The position numbers and the translations under genes are program-made. The notes under the pieces were generated by a model. The model was not told the DNA's origin. It did not search any database and saw nothing but the letters and a program-made list of their open reading frames with translations. A stretch of 64,000 bases of DNA from the NCBI GenBank assembly GCA_012656075.1, contig JAAKBF010000324.1, positions 124,001 to 188,000 of the forward strand. Reading direction: 5' to 3'. Of this stretch, positions 20,999-31,152 are shown one piece after another. Source of the stretch: Phytophthora hibernalis (Eukaryota; Oomycota; Peronosporomycetes; Peronosporales; Peronosporaceae). Within the stretch, counting starts at the first letter, position 1. Each line of letters opens with the position of its first letter.

Positions 20999-21155
20999 TT
21001 ATAGTACTCTAAGACTATTTCTCGGTGTGAAGGTTCGGTTTTCAGTTGGCAATTTGTGCTTATGTGCTTAACGAAGTAGTATAATATGTATTAATACAAT
21101 TATAGTACTCTAAGACTATTTCTCGGTGTGGGCAATTTGTGCTTATGTGCTTAAC
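20999..21155 (+). repeat. Interrupted direct repeat
   Basis: A 31-base unit beginning TTATAGTACTCTAAGACTAT occurs at 20999-21029 and again, identical, at 21100-21130. A second unit of 25 bases beginning GGCAATTTGTGCTTATGTGC occurs at 21048-21072 and 21131-21155. In the first copy the two units are separated by about 18 extra bases; in the second they abut. This suggests a duplication of about 100 bases followed by one small deletion. Confidence 0.85.
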
Positions 21156-21192
21156 TTATGAGCAAATTGCTGGTCCGCTTTCAAATAGCAGG

Positions 21193-21248
21193 AAACTTCG
21201 TATTAAAAAGCGGATCACTTACGAAGTTTGTAAATGATCCGCTTTTTT
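21193..21248. repeat. Nested inverted repeats ending in a T-run
   Basis: AAAAAGCGGATCA (21205-21217) is complementary to TGATCCGCTTTTT (21235-21247), a 13-bp perfect arm pair with a 17-base loop. AAACTTCG (21193-21200) and CGAAGTTT (21222-21229) form a second, interleaved pair. The two hairpins cannot form together, so this could be a pseudoknot-like or switching structure, or the end of a small transposable element. Confidence 0.6.
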
Positions 21249-21489
21249 GCAAAATCCCTGCATGGTGCATGTAAACTGTACACAACTACTTGCCTATCGC
21301 GAATGACGCGGAAACGGCGCTTAGTACACTCGTCGGTAGCTTTGCACTCGCCAGCAAATATTCCAGAGTCGAAGACAGCATACTGACCCGTGTCGGTGCG
21401 CAATGCACCAGGGGGATCCCAGTTGCGTCAAATACGAAGTTAACAGCGCTGCGAATTCGCGGCCCTGCTCAACAGTCTCGGTACCTTGC

Positions 21490-21800
21490 TCGTCGGTGAC
21501 ACTCAAAGACTGTGCTTGAGTATCCGTTGTGCTCTGGTTGCGTTCGGGAAGCGGCTGTACGGCGCGCAGCGTCTTGATCTCCTCGAGCGTGAAGTCGCTG
21601 ACGAAGTACCGGTAGCACTCGGTGACGATGCCGTCCAGCGCCTTGTTGGTGAAGCGGTCGGCGAACTCGGGTGGTCGGTGATGTTGGTGGTGCTGTGGAT
21701 GTAAGTCTCGTGGCGGACGACGAGCACTCCGTCCTTGGTGCTGACGAGGTCGGGCTCAATGACGTCGACACGGACTTCGATGGCGAACGGTATCTTGGCA
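21490..21800 (-). pseudogene. Fragment of a glycerophosphodiester phosphodiesterase gene
   Basis: On the minus strand this stretch matches residues about 76-165 of the intact gene at 23851-25083, including VDVIEPDLVSTKDGVLVVRH. The reading frame shifts after the ITDHP match, and substitutions are scattered. It lacks the start, the catalytic HRG box and the whole C-terminal half. It is in opposite orientation to the intact gene, about 2 kb away. Confidence 0.85.
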
Positions 21801-22073
21801 TATTGTGGTTGCCAACGGTGCTTTAGTGATTTTGATGACAATGTGGACGCAGAAATATCCGCCTTGGTGTTCTCATCGCTCCAAGAAGAAACAACTCGTC
21901 TGAAAGCCAGAGGCTGGTCTAACCAGTGGTCATGACGAGCAGTGGAGCCACAGCTCCATACCGGTATTTGGAAGATCGTACTGTATCTGATGCCCTGACA
22001 TCAACAGCGAGGATACAGCATATCCTCGCTCCTCTATCCCCCTGAATTCGGCGCACACCGCGCGGGCTCCTCA

Positions 22074-22242
22074 ATGGTAAACATTTGCTACGCCGGAACG
22101 CTACTCTTGGCACTCGCAACTTCGAGCGCGAAAGCTGAAGACGTCTGCGTGTCCGCCAAAGCCGCTTTAAACGAATGTCTGGTGCAGACGTCATTCTCGC
22201 TTACCAAGGATCAAGCAGCCAGCTCGCGGCTTGCGGGTAGCT
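22074..22242 (+). pseudogene. 5' fragment of a glycerophosphodiesterase paralogue
   Basis: ATG 22074 starts a signal-peptide-like sequence MVNICYAGTLLLALA, which matches the start of the intact gene (MVNVWYAGALALAFA) in protein and in the bases around the ATG. Similarity fades after about 30 codons, and the frame ends at 22240-22242. It lies beside the inverted internal fragment at 21490-21800, so an older copy seems to have been broken up and rearranged here. Confidence 0.65.
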
Positions 22243-23117
22243 GATGATGAATGCGACTCTGAAGACTTACCTCACTGTACCGATACGAGGGTGGAGAACG
22301 CAACTCCATTTATCGCCCGTCCAGCTTCCCTAACCAGGCTGCGGGACCTGATCTCTGACATCGTCAAGCGCAGCCGTGCATATGAAAGTCAAGTCGTCGA
22401 GCCTTCAAGTGCCGATGGACGTCAAAAGGATGTGGAGGGGAGAACATCCTCGCGTACTATGGACTACAACCAGTATCCACACCAGCAACTGGTAATTGCC
22501 AATACTACGCAGTAGCTACGTCGCAGCTCGACATGCGCTTCGATACACCGCAACACATTGAGGCCTTGGAGCGGGTGACACGGTACCTAAAGACAGGCAT
22601 TGCCGAAGCGGGCCGTTACGGATACGAAATGGAATTTCCGCACGACATTCGACAGGCCATTTTGGTGACCAATCTACTGGAAGTCCAAGACCTGGAGCTA
22701 ACGGTGACTCTGTCGGAGGAGGAATCGGATGTGCTCTTTCAGTAGTACCTTGACGCCATCGCGCAGTCACCATCGGACATATCTGCGTTTTTGCCGTTTG
22801 AACTGTGGGGCACAGAGGTCTCCCTCCGCATGATGGCGAAGCTTCTGCAACAACCAATTTTCGTGGTCGTTGCACCGTCCGGCCTGCAAACAGCGCCAAA
22901 CTACTACCAAATTTACAAGCCTCAACGAATAGTAAGATCTGGACGTGAGTTGGACTCGGCGGAGGGGTATTTCATCCCCAGCTCAGAGCCCGAACGGTGG
23001 ATTGCTTGGCTTCGACAAGGATTTCCCACTGCCGCGGCCACCCCGCCTATAGTCCTCCTGTACAGTCATTCCCACTACAGCCGAGTGCGGTATGCCGGTA
23101 TCCCCGCAGCAATATAG
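22243..23117 (+). pseudogene. Decayed OTU-type cysteine protease gene, probably repeat-associated
   Basis: Three plus-strand frames together resemble an OTU domain. A catalytic-cysteine box TGNCQYYAVA lies near 22490-22515. Helical sequence (IEALERVTRYLKTG) follows, then ELWGTEVSLRMMAKLLQQPI (22800-22860), typical of the OTU mid-region. The histidine box VLLYSHSHYS is at about 23057-23085. The frame is broken by a shift near 22515 and an in-frame TAG at 22743-22745. Multicopy OTU-like genes of this kind accompany transposable elements in oomycetes, and the surroundings are repeat-rich. No coding capacity remains beyond single blocks. Confidence 0.6.
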
Positions 23118-23850
23118 ACACATATACAAGCAACAAAGGCAAAATAAAGACAACGTTACTGTAAATGTTCGTGTGCCCTTCAGCCACTCTGTTTTAGCAA
23201 CCAAACGGCGTGTTTACCGAACCTGTTTTTGCGTTTGATCTGCAAACACGCAAACCAAAGGCAGCTCCGCGGCAGTTCTCTATCGGAGCGACGTAAGTCA
23301 GGCATTCACGAGAACAAGAGCACCGCGATGCAACTTGCTGCAGATCGGAGCCCTTCGTTCGCTCGTCGAGTCCAGAAAGCGGTCAAGGCAACGAAACCAT
23401 CGTGCCTTTCAGGTTGAAAGTCTCTGCTACAGACCGCTGCATGCAATCGCCTCGATCGTCCTCCAAGGTACCGATGCTTTGGAGGTCCATTGGCACAATT
23501 ACTTCGAAGTACGTTTGCACGAAGTCAAGCATGCAGATTCCGTTCCCACACATGTACGCGCGCTAGACGCCGCAACTAATTCCTCTTGCATCTTTGGTTT
23601 TTCGACATGCACCACGTGTGACCCGAGTGGATTCGGCTCTGCTCGCTCCATTATGCCTTCGACTCGAAGTTCGAGGCCAGGAGATACAGTGTCGTTCAAA
23701 TCACGAAAACAGAAACCAGGCGCATAACCATCTCGGCTCGATGGCACGGGCTCATGAACTTCATGATGAAGGCCTCGCGGCTCCTGCTGTTGTTGCCATT
23801 CACTTCCGAATTCCCCACCAAGACCTCCGCCACCTCCGCACTCCTCCATC
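23118..23850. other. Intergenic, no gene recognised
   Basis: About 730 bases with short open frames on both strands but no domain. The last 80 bases are rich in CCACC/CCTCC on the plus strand and lead directly into the phosphodiesterase ATG, so they are probably its 5' UTR. Confidence 0.4.
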
Positions 23851-25083
23851 ATGGTTAACGTCTGGTACGCCGGCGCCCTCGCCTTAGCCTTCGCTGCTTC
23901 CAACGTCAACGGCGACGTCTGCGGAGACGCCTCCGTCACACGAACGGAGTCTGTGACCACCACCACCGCCACCAATGCAGAGCGCTCCATCAAGTCACTT
24001 CAGCATCCGACGATCGTCGGCCACCGCGGTGCGCCAGGATACCTTCCCGACCACACCGTCGCCGGCTACACACTCGCCATCGAAGTCGGTGTCGACGTCA
24101 TTGAGCCCGACCTCGTCAGCACCAAGGACGGAGTGCTCGTCGTCCGCCATGAGCCCTACATCGATGGCACCACCAACGTCGCCGACCACCCCGAGTTCGC
24201 CGACCGCTTCACCAACAAGACGCTGGACGGCATCGTCACCGAGGGCTACTTCGTCAGCGACTTCACGCTCGAGGAGATCAAGACGCTGCGCGCCGTGCAG
24301 CCGCTCCCCGAACGCAACCAGAGCTACAACGGACTGTACGAGATCCCGACGTTCGAGGAGGTCATCCAGTTGGCACAGAGCAAGTCGGCCGAGTACAACC
24401 GCACCATCGCCATCTACCCGGAGGTGAAGCACTCGAGCTTCCACAAGGCGCTCGGCCTCCCCATCGAGAACAAGTTACTGGAGCTGCTGACCAAGTACGG
24501 CTGGAACCACGCCGATGCACCTGTGTTCATCCAGTCCTTCGAGACGCAGAACCTGCGTGACCTCAACGATCTCACCAACGTCACGCTGGTGCAGCTCCTC
24601 GACGGCTACGACAGCGACCCGGTCACGGGCGAAGTCATCTTCAAGGCGCCGTCCGACCGACCGTACGACTGGACTCTGACCAACCGCACCGACTACTTCG
24701 GCTACCTCACCACGCCGGAGGGTCTGGCCGAGGTGGCCACGTACGCTGACGTTGTCTCTCCCTGGAAAAGATACATGCTCAAGGCCGTCGCCGTCGAAGT
24801 GGACGCCGATGGCAACGTCGTGGACTCGAACGGGGACGGACAGGTCTCGGATGCCGACTACACCATCTTCGAGTACCCGAACGTGATCGAGGACGCACAC
24901 GCCGTCGGGCTGCAGGTGCACGCGTGGACGATGCGTGATGAGAACTACCGTCTGGCTGTCAACTACTCTGGCAACGCGACGCTCGAGTACTTGGAGCTGT
25001 TCGACATGGGCATCGATGGTCTGTTCACCGACAACTGCAAGACCGCAGTGCCCGCTCGTAACGCATGGTTGGCTCACCAATAG
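23851..25083 (+). CDS. Secreted glycerophosphodiester phosphodiesterase
   Basis: The product is 410 residues; a single intact exon. The enzyme hydrolyses glycerophosphodiesters to glycerol 3-phosphate and an alcohol, a way to scavenge phosphate and choline outside the cell. A signal peptide covers residues 1-21. Catalytic and metal residues are visible: GHRGAPG (His58, Arg59), E85-x-D87 in VDVIEPDLV, and His100 in VVRHE; PEVKHS supplies a further metal ligand. The C-terminal part carries HAWTMRDENY and LFTDN, the end of the TIM barrel. An insertion near residues 325-340, DSNGDGQVSDAD, reads like an EF-hand calcium loop. It has Asn-x-Thr sites for glycosylation. Three broken copies lie in this window (21.5, 22.1 and 63.2 kb). 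Confidence 0.93.
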   Translation: MVNVWYAGALALAFAASNVNGDVCGDASVTRTESVTTTTATNAERSIKSLQHPTIVGHRGAPGYLPDHTVAGYTLAIEVGVDVIEPDLVSTKDGVLVVRHEPYIDGTTNVADHPEFADRFTNKTLDGIVTEGYFVSDFTLEEIKTLRAVQPLPERNQSYNGLYEIPTFEEVIQLAQSKSAEYNRTIAIYPEVKHSSFHKALGLPIENKLLELLTKYGWNHADAPVFIQSFETQNLRDLNDLTNVTLVQLLDGYDSDPVTGEVIFKAPSDRPYDWTLTNRTDYFGYLTTPEGLAEVATYADVVSPWKRYMLKAVAVEVDADGNVVDSNGDGQVSDADYTIFEYPNVIEDAHAVGLQVHAWTMRDENYRLAVNYSGNATLEYLELFDMGIDGLFTDNCKTAVPARNAWLAHQ

Positions 25084-25333
25084 ATAATGAAATGGTAGCG
25101 CATATCCTTCTATCGTGCTGGGTAAGTAGCCAATGTGAAAGTAGCCTATGTGAAAAAATGCTGGAATTGTGTTATCGGTAATGCAGCAACAATCTCATTA
25201 AATGAGATCAAATTTTTGAAGTTCACGTACCGAGTAGTACAATACCATGCCACGTCTACCATGAACTCAACAATCAACTTCGGGATTACAGCAGTATGTC
25301 CAAAATCGCTGGCGCTGTTCATAAAGGCATCGA

Positions 25334-27328
25334 TCAAGCATCCGAGTACATCTTACGGTATAGCGATTCCTGTTCGTGGCGTCCCTCGAGATACGCTGCG
25401 TGGGCTGCTGCATCGGGGTGCGAGTACTCCAGGTGAGTAGTTCCCGCCGGAAATGATCCCGAGTCTTGAAGAGTGTGGAGACCCAAGTACGTTCCAATTA
25501 GCACCGCAAGACCACGAGAAGTGGTTTCCGTGGCGCTAGCCTCGAGGATCAACTTCTTTCCCAAGCAGTCGGCGATCATTTGCCGCCAAACTGGCGACGA
25601 CGTGAGTGCAGTACCGCTCACAACAACCGTTGCATCCAGGTCAGCAGAGAAAGCTAGTATCAAAAAGATCACATGATAGTTAGTGGTAGTAGGCGCTTAC
25701 TGGCGCTCGGTAAATAGATGCATACCAAGAAGAGAGAACAGTACACCAATACGCAGAGCAATGGACTCCATGCCAGCACGCAAAAACTCGATAGGTGTTG
25801 TCCATTTGTTGATGCCGCTGATGGTGCAGGTCGCATTTTCCAGCCAGCCCGGAGCACGCTCGCCACTCAGGAACGGCAGCACAGTGAGGCCGTGCTTCGT
25901 CGGAGCAAGTTTTTCCAGTTCAGCAGACAAATCTACACCAAAAGAAATGCATTGAGTCGAGGACTTTGGTCGCAAATGTTGAAGGCCACGCACCGTCGTC
26001 GCTGAGACGGAGCGACTCGCGGAAAAACTTGTAGACCGATCCACCGTCACTGAGCGCGCCTCCAAGAAGAACGTGATCCTTGCCAATACGATAGCACCAC
26101 AGACCCTTCGGAACCTTCGCGTTCTTCATGGCATCCACACTCAGCACCACACGAAGCGCAGCACTAGTGCCGATAGTGACAGCGATTCGCCTGATCATAA
26201 ATTGGATTTGTATCAGAACATCGAGCATTAGCACAGCCCCCTCATTTCAATAGACTTACGATGCATCGATACACTTGGATCCGACATTCGCCGCAGCTCC
26301 GTCCGAAACACCGAGGAAGAACGGCACGTTTTTGAGCTCGGGCCATCGCTTCGCGGAGGTCGTGTTGAGTCCCGAAAACGGCACGGATGAGTCCACAACC
26401 GGCGGCATCTTGATGCTGTCCATGCCAACAAGCTCGAGCAGTCTCGAGTCCCACTGACTGCGACGGAAGTCGAGCAGTCCCATCCACGACGCTTCCGAAA
26501 AGCTGATAGGCAGGCACCCGTCCTGCTGGACCGCGGTGGTCCACTTGCCAATCAAGTACCCCGAAATGCTCTGCCACTTGGCGACACGCTCCACCACCGC
26601 CGGTTCTTCCTGATGAAGTCGCAGGAACGTGGCCGGCGCATACGCCGGATGAACGACCGTTCCTGTAGTAGCAGCATCCTGTCAGCAGCTCCCTTCTCAC
26701 CACCGCAAAGCACCTCTTATCTACCTGTGCGGTCATGAGCGTCCTCCAGCTCCCCGCGAGCTGCCAGTCTTTCCTGTAGCTGCTTGGCCCACTCCGCCGT
26801 AGCCTTCCTCCTACCTGCATACTATGTAGTAGTACAACTCTTGTGTCAATCTCCAGTCAACATCTACCTCCCCTTGTATCCCCCTCACCGTGTACACTGG
26901 AGTGACCACTTTCCCTTGGCGTCCACACCCAGCACGTTCATGGCGAAGGTGCTGAAGCCCACGCCAACGAGCTTCTGTGTGAGGTCCGTCGCCCGCAGGA
27001 AGGCCATCGACTGGTCCAGAACACGCTCCACCGCCTCCGAGATCTTCCCACAGTCGGCTTCTCCGTGGACGTCGATGGAGCTCACGTGTTGCTGCTGCAG
27101 AGACCCATCGATGAGCACCCACTCGGCCCCGGACACGAGCGCGAAGCAGCTCGCGCGGATCGAGGAGCTCCCCACGTCCACGACGACGACCACGGGCAGA
27201 CCACGGTACTGCTGAGGCTGTGCCACCCCGCGCAGGAACTCCTCGTGCTGTAGACGCTGCTGGCGGGAGCGGTAGACCCACGCGCAGCCGGCAAGGGAGG
27301 ACGCGAGCAGCGGCAGGAACAGCTTCAT
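25334..27328 (-). CDS. FGGY-family carbohydrate kinase, gluconokinase-like
   Basis: Phosphorylates a sugar or sugar acid with ATP. About six exons. The N-terminus starts MKLFLPLLASSLAGCAWVY, a hydrophobic stretch that could be a signal anchor, unusual for this family. Then come the phosphate-1 motif VVVVDVGSSSIRASC, GVGFSTFAMNVLGV, DAATTGTVVHPAYAP, VSDGAAANVGSKC, VTIGTSAALRVV, GLTVLPFLSGERAPGW and VVVSGTALTSSP, in the family order, ending at 25334. Introns are about 60-80 bases with GT-AG ends (for example GTGCGTGGCC..GTGTAG near 25990-25932). A one-base break lies at the TTTCCC run 26910-26915 at the end of exon 1. GERAPGW and the overall motif set resemble gluconokinases more than glycerol kinases; substrate assignment is an inference. 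Confidence 0.8.
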
Positions 27329-27655
27329 CTTTGCGCAATCGGGAAATGACATGCGACAACAGTTTTTGACGGATGAGAGAGACTGTTGCCACCGACTGGA
27401 TTACCCGAATATACAATATTATCCGGATGGAGAGCACAAAATTTAGGTATCCGGGTAATACGAATTGTATTGTTATTCTCGGGATACGCAATTTAATCTG
27501 TGGCGCTACACGTTAAACGTAAAAACTTCAAGTTGGCTCGTCTATGGTCTCAAAAGTAAATTGCTCCAATCACTTGATTGGTTTTTGTATTCCGTCATTT
27601 TCGGCCCCACGCTTCCAGTACCAAAGCACTTCACACATTGTTAACGACCGCCGCC

Positions 27656-28337
27656 ATGCTGAGCCGCTCCTGTCTGCCGCTGCGCCGCGCCTTCCACGCG
27701 TCCGCGGGTCGTCTGGCCATCCAGACCATCAACGTTCCATCCATGGGCGACTCCATCAGCGAGGGGACGCTCGTGGAGATCGTCAAGAAGGCGGGGACGC
27801 CGTGCACGCCGACGAAGTGGTGCTCGTGATCGAGACAGACAAGGTACAACCTCTCTCTGTGTATAGGAATATAACACTGCTGACATACCCACGCACTGCT
27901 GCTTCTAGGTGAGCGTGGACGTGATGAGCCCCGTGGCCGGCACCGTCGTGGAGGTCCTGGCTCAGCTGGAGGAGAACGTCGAAGTGGGCAAGCCGCTCTT
28001 CTCGCTGGACGACGCTCTGGTGCCCAGCGGCTCCAACAAATCTGCACAGACGACGACCGCCGCGTCATCACAAGAGGCTCCTGCTGCCGCTGTGGCTGCT
28101 GCTGCCCCGTCCGGACACCGCGTGCCGCTCATTAAGTTCCTGGGCAAGCGCTCGCTGCTGCCTCAGAAGCCGTCGCCGCTGTCCAATCCGCTGGGCCTCA
28201 ACCTGCTGTCTTCGCCTCTGCGCGCGGTGCCCGTACAACCGTCCAGTGCGGACGTCCTGCCCTTCAGCAGTGCGAAGCGTTTGCCACTCTCGCCATCGGA
28301 GGTCGAGTCCATCAACTCGGGTCTTGCGTTCCTGTAA
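27656..28337 (+). CDS. Mitochondrial lipoyl-domain protein fused to a KGD4/MRPS36-like tail
   Basis: Exon 1 is 27656-27843, the intron 27844-27908 (GTACAA..TTCTAG) and exon 2 is 27909-28337. The start MLSRSCLPLRRAFHASAGR is a typical mitochondrial presequence. A lipoyl domain of the 2-oxoglutarate dehydrogenase E2 type follows (VPSMGDSISEGTL; lipoyl-lysine motif ETDKV across the exon junction; PVAGTVVEVL). After an Ala-rich linker there is no E2 catalytic domain. Instead the protein carries VPLIKFLGKR and ends SEVESINSGLAFL, both resembling the short subunit KGD4/MRPS36, which ties E3 to the E1-E2 core. A one-base break at the GGGG run 27793-27796 interrupts the lipoyl domain; one more G restores it. 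The fusion reading depends on the short tail match. Confidence 0.72.
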
Positions 28338-28550
28338 GCTTGTACCCAGAGCTCCTGGAGTATAACCTGATGCCGATAACGTAAGAAGAAGGAGGTGTGA
28401 GAGAGCTGACGTGGTGCTCGAAGAATTCTGGCAACCGGCGCAGCCCACACTTAGACGGAAGGGAGGAAAGGAAGTCAATTCAAGAACAAAATACACGAAA
28501 ACGAATCGCACGCATGGGATAGATATTGGTGTGCCAATCCTGCTCCAACT

Positions 28551-30080
28551 TCACACCGAAACAACAGCAGCCGCACCGAAGAGCTCGTGTTGAGGGCACA
28601 CGCCACCACCGATGGCCCACTCGTTGCAGGCAGGCACGGTGCACTTTTGCCTCCACCGTGGGCCTTGCAGTAGCCTCCACCGCGGTTTGTCTTCAAGCAG
28701 CCCTCGGTCTTGCAGCGCCCGCCGCCGCCATGACGAATACAGTGGCCACCGCTATTTGCCTTTCGCGTACACTCAGGAAAACTGCAAGGCTTGGTGCCGC
28801 CGTGAGCCTTACACAGTCCACGGGCCTGTCCCAAACGCTCGCAGCCAGCCATAGTACATCGTGGTTTGCCGCCATGCGCACAGCAGCGTCCGAAACGGAT
28901 CTGGAAACACACACACGTGACCAAGGTTACGGTTAGCAAATGCCATTATACAGATCTCAGACAAATACACTCGTACCTGTTTCTTGGTGCAGTCCGGGAA
29001 CGTACAGGTGAAGCCACCACCATGAGCTAGGCAGAAACCGCCTCCTTGGTCGTGTTTGTCGCAACCACGACGCGAGCACCGCTTGCCCGTGCCGCCGTGC
29101 TCCTTGCATCGACCGCCATTGAGAGCCCAATTGCGACAGTCTTCAGTCTGGCACCGTCTGCCTCCGCCATGAAGCTTGCAACGTCCTCCACCAACGCACG
29201 GCGTAGTGCATCCTTCCACGTAGCACTTCTTGCCCCCGCCATGGGCCACACAGAGACCGCCGCCCTTGTCCTTCTTGCTACAGCCCTGTACCTTGCAGAA
29301 ATATCCTCCACCATGCGCCTTACACTTGCCCTGGCCCCGATCGTACTTGGTACATCCTTCCACTTTGCAGCGCGCGCGTCCGCCATGGCCGCTGCAGAGT
29401 CCGTAGCGAATGGCCTTCTTCGTGCACCCGTTGGTCGTACAGTCCCGTCCGCCGCCGTGTGCCAGACACAGTCCTTGTCCAGCGTCATACTTGTCACACT
29501 TCTTAATGCTGCACTTGCGGCCTCCTCCGTGCGCACAGCAAAGCGCCGACGAGCCCAGCGCCACGCGCGTGCAGCCCGTGACGCCGCAGCGCTTGGATCC
29601 TCCGTGGTCCGGACACGTTCGCAAGTTAAAGAAGGCGCAGAAGGGCGTCTGACAGCGGTAGCCTCCGCCGTGGGCGATGCACAGGCCTCCCGCCTGCGCG
29701 AACTTGGGGCAGTTCTCGGAGCGGCACTGGAAGCCTCGGCAGTCTGCCGCTTCCTCCGTCTGTTCAGCTTCTTCTTCCGGTGTCTCCTGGTCTTTGGCTT
29801 CCACCTCTGCGCTGTCTGGAGGTCCCTCAGGGGTCTGGGAAGGCGCCTGTTTCTCTGGCTGCGCTGTGTTCTCCTCTTCCGGGGCCTCTGTAGTCTCCTC
29901 CTCGTCGCCCCGAGCCAGCAGCGGCAGGGCGAAAGACGACGGCAGATCGGATCCATCCATCCCGTCGTCATCGAAGCGCGGCTCTCCCTCCGCACCGCCG
30001 AACAGCGCGGCCGACGCCGTCGCCACCTCCCGCTCTTCCTCGTCGACCTCCATCGAAAGAAAATGTAACACTACAGGCAT
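28551..30080 (-). CDS. HGG-repeat zinc-finger protein (WRKY19-like repeats)
   Basis: Fourteen tandem repeats of about 24 residues follow the plan C-x4-C-x(8-11)-C-x3-HGG (for example GLCLAHGGGRDC), ten in exon 1 and four in exon 2. Such repeats occur in large oomycete families and in the plant WRKY19 protein, and probably bind zinc; their partner is unknown. The first 110 residues are very acidic and rich in Glu and Pro, like an activation region. The intron runs about 28976-28901 (GTACGAGTG..TTTCCAG). The C-terminus, CNEWAIGGGVCPQH followed by a short tail and TGA at 28551-28553, lies one or two bases out of frame with the preceding repeat, the same one-base problem as in other genes. Met 30053 (MEVDEEE) is an alternative start. 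Confidence 0.78.
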
Positions 30081-30148
30081 CTAATGCGAATTTTCAAAAA
30101 TATGACGATAGAGGTTATTGTTATATTTTATCGCCAAAGCAAACGACC

Positions 30149-30969
30149 ATGACGGGCATGACCAGGTACTGACCCTTCGCGCGCCGCTACTGCAGCAGAC
30201 AGTAACGCAGACTCATTCTTGTTATATGCTACTTGTTGCGCACAGAGTGGTGATCATCCAGGACGTTAATATCACGCAAAAGTACCAGGAGCTACTGCGT
30301 AAACTCGAGTCGATGGGCGGCGAGAAGCTCGGACGGCATGTGGTGCACTGCCGCCTCTTCAACCGCAAGACGCTCACGGCCGGCTGCGTCAACCAGCGCA
30401 TGTTCATGCTCCGGATGTCGCAGAACGACGACCTGGTGTACGCCGTGCTGGCCAACGAGAAGGCGCACGGCATCGCGCCCAGCGACAACGGCGTGGAGGG
30501 GCTCATGGAGGACGTCTCGCTGCTCGAGTGCGGCCTGGACGGCGCCAACATCCTGCAGCAAGTGGAGATCTACGCCTTCAAGTCGGACGGACAGTTCGAG
30601 GTGCAGAGCTGTGGCTGCGCTTTCTGGTCAGGTAGAAGGTGACTGAGCTCTTGTTGTTGTGCTGCAGGGCACGCAGTACGTGGTGGGGACTTTGTAGTGA
30701 GCGTGTGCACTTTCATGTCCCGCAACAACCTGCCGCGAGGTCTCATCATCGAGGTGCAGTACTCGCCGTGCTACACGGTTTCCCACGTGGACATGCTGAT
30801 CGACGAGTTCTTGAGCAACTTCGCCTCGCATGACCACCTGCGCAAGCCCGTGGAAAACATGCCGGCACTTTTTGAGAAGGTGGGGCTGCCTAACAGTGAG
30901 TACAGTCTCAAGCACACGGCTCTGCAGTACGTGGCCGCCTTCAACATCCTGCGCAAGTTTGAAAAGTAA
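30149..30969 (+). CDS. MED20: Mediator complex subunit 20 (MED20)
   Basis: Subunit of the Mediator head module, which links activators to RNA polymerase II. Exon 1 is tiny (30149-30165, MTGMT plus two bases), the intron is 30166-30245, and exon 2 starts RVVIIQDVNITQKYQELLRK, matching the start of MED20. The later part, GDFVVSVCTFM..RGLIIEVQYSPCYT..LIDEFLSNF and LQYVAAFNILRKF, is the MED20/TBP-related core. A second intron lies at about 30632-30667. Across it, a donor at 30632 keeps the frame open, but one more base in GGGG 30685-30688 would instead give the better conserved GTQYVVGDF. The gene is divergent from the HGG zinc-finger gene with about 70 bases between starts, so the two may share a promoter. 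Confidence 0.82.
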
Positions 30970-31152
30970 GATGCTTGAAGTACAGTAACGCGGGGCAATC
31001 TAGAGATCTGCGAATATCATTGCCGTGCACGTCGAGAAGTTGCTGGCCAAGTGGAGGTCTCCTTTGTCTCCTTTGTCTCCTTTGACTTCATTGAATAGCA
31101 TTAATACGCAAGAGCGTATCACTCTCTGCGTGAAGTTCGTGTTTGCCTGCCG

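Noticed and set aside
27380..27480. Imperfect inverted repeat around CCGGATAATATTG and CCGGGTAATAC as a transposon end
   Set aside because: Pairing is patchy and there is no target-site duplication by eye; it may simply be promoter DNA between the kinase and lipoyl genes.
29046..30068. Plus-strand open frame of 340 codons over the HGG zinc-finger gene
   Set aside because: It is the complement of the Gly/Cys/His repeats; the opposite strand has 14 regular zinc-finger repeats.
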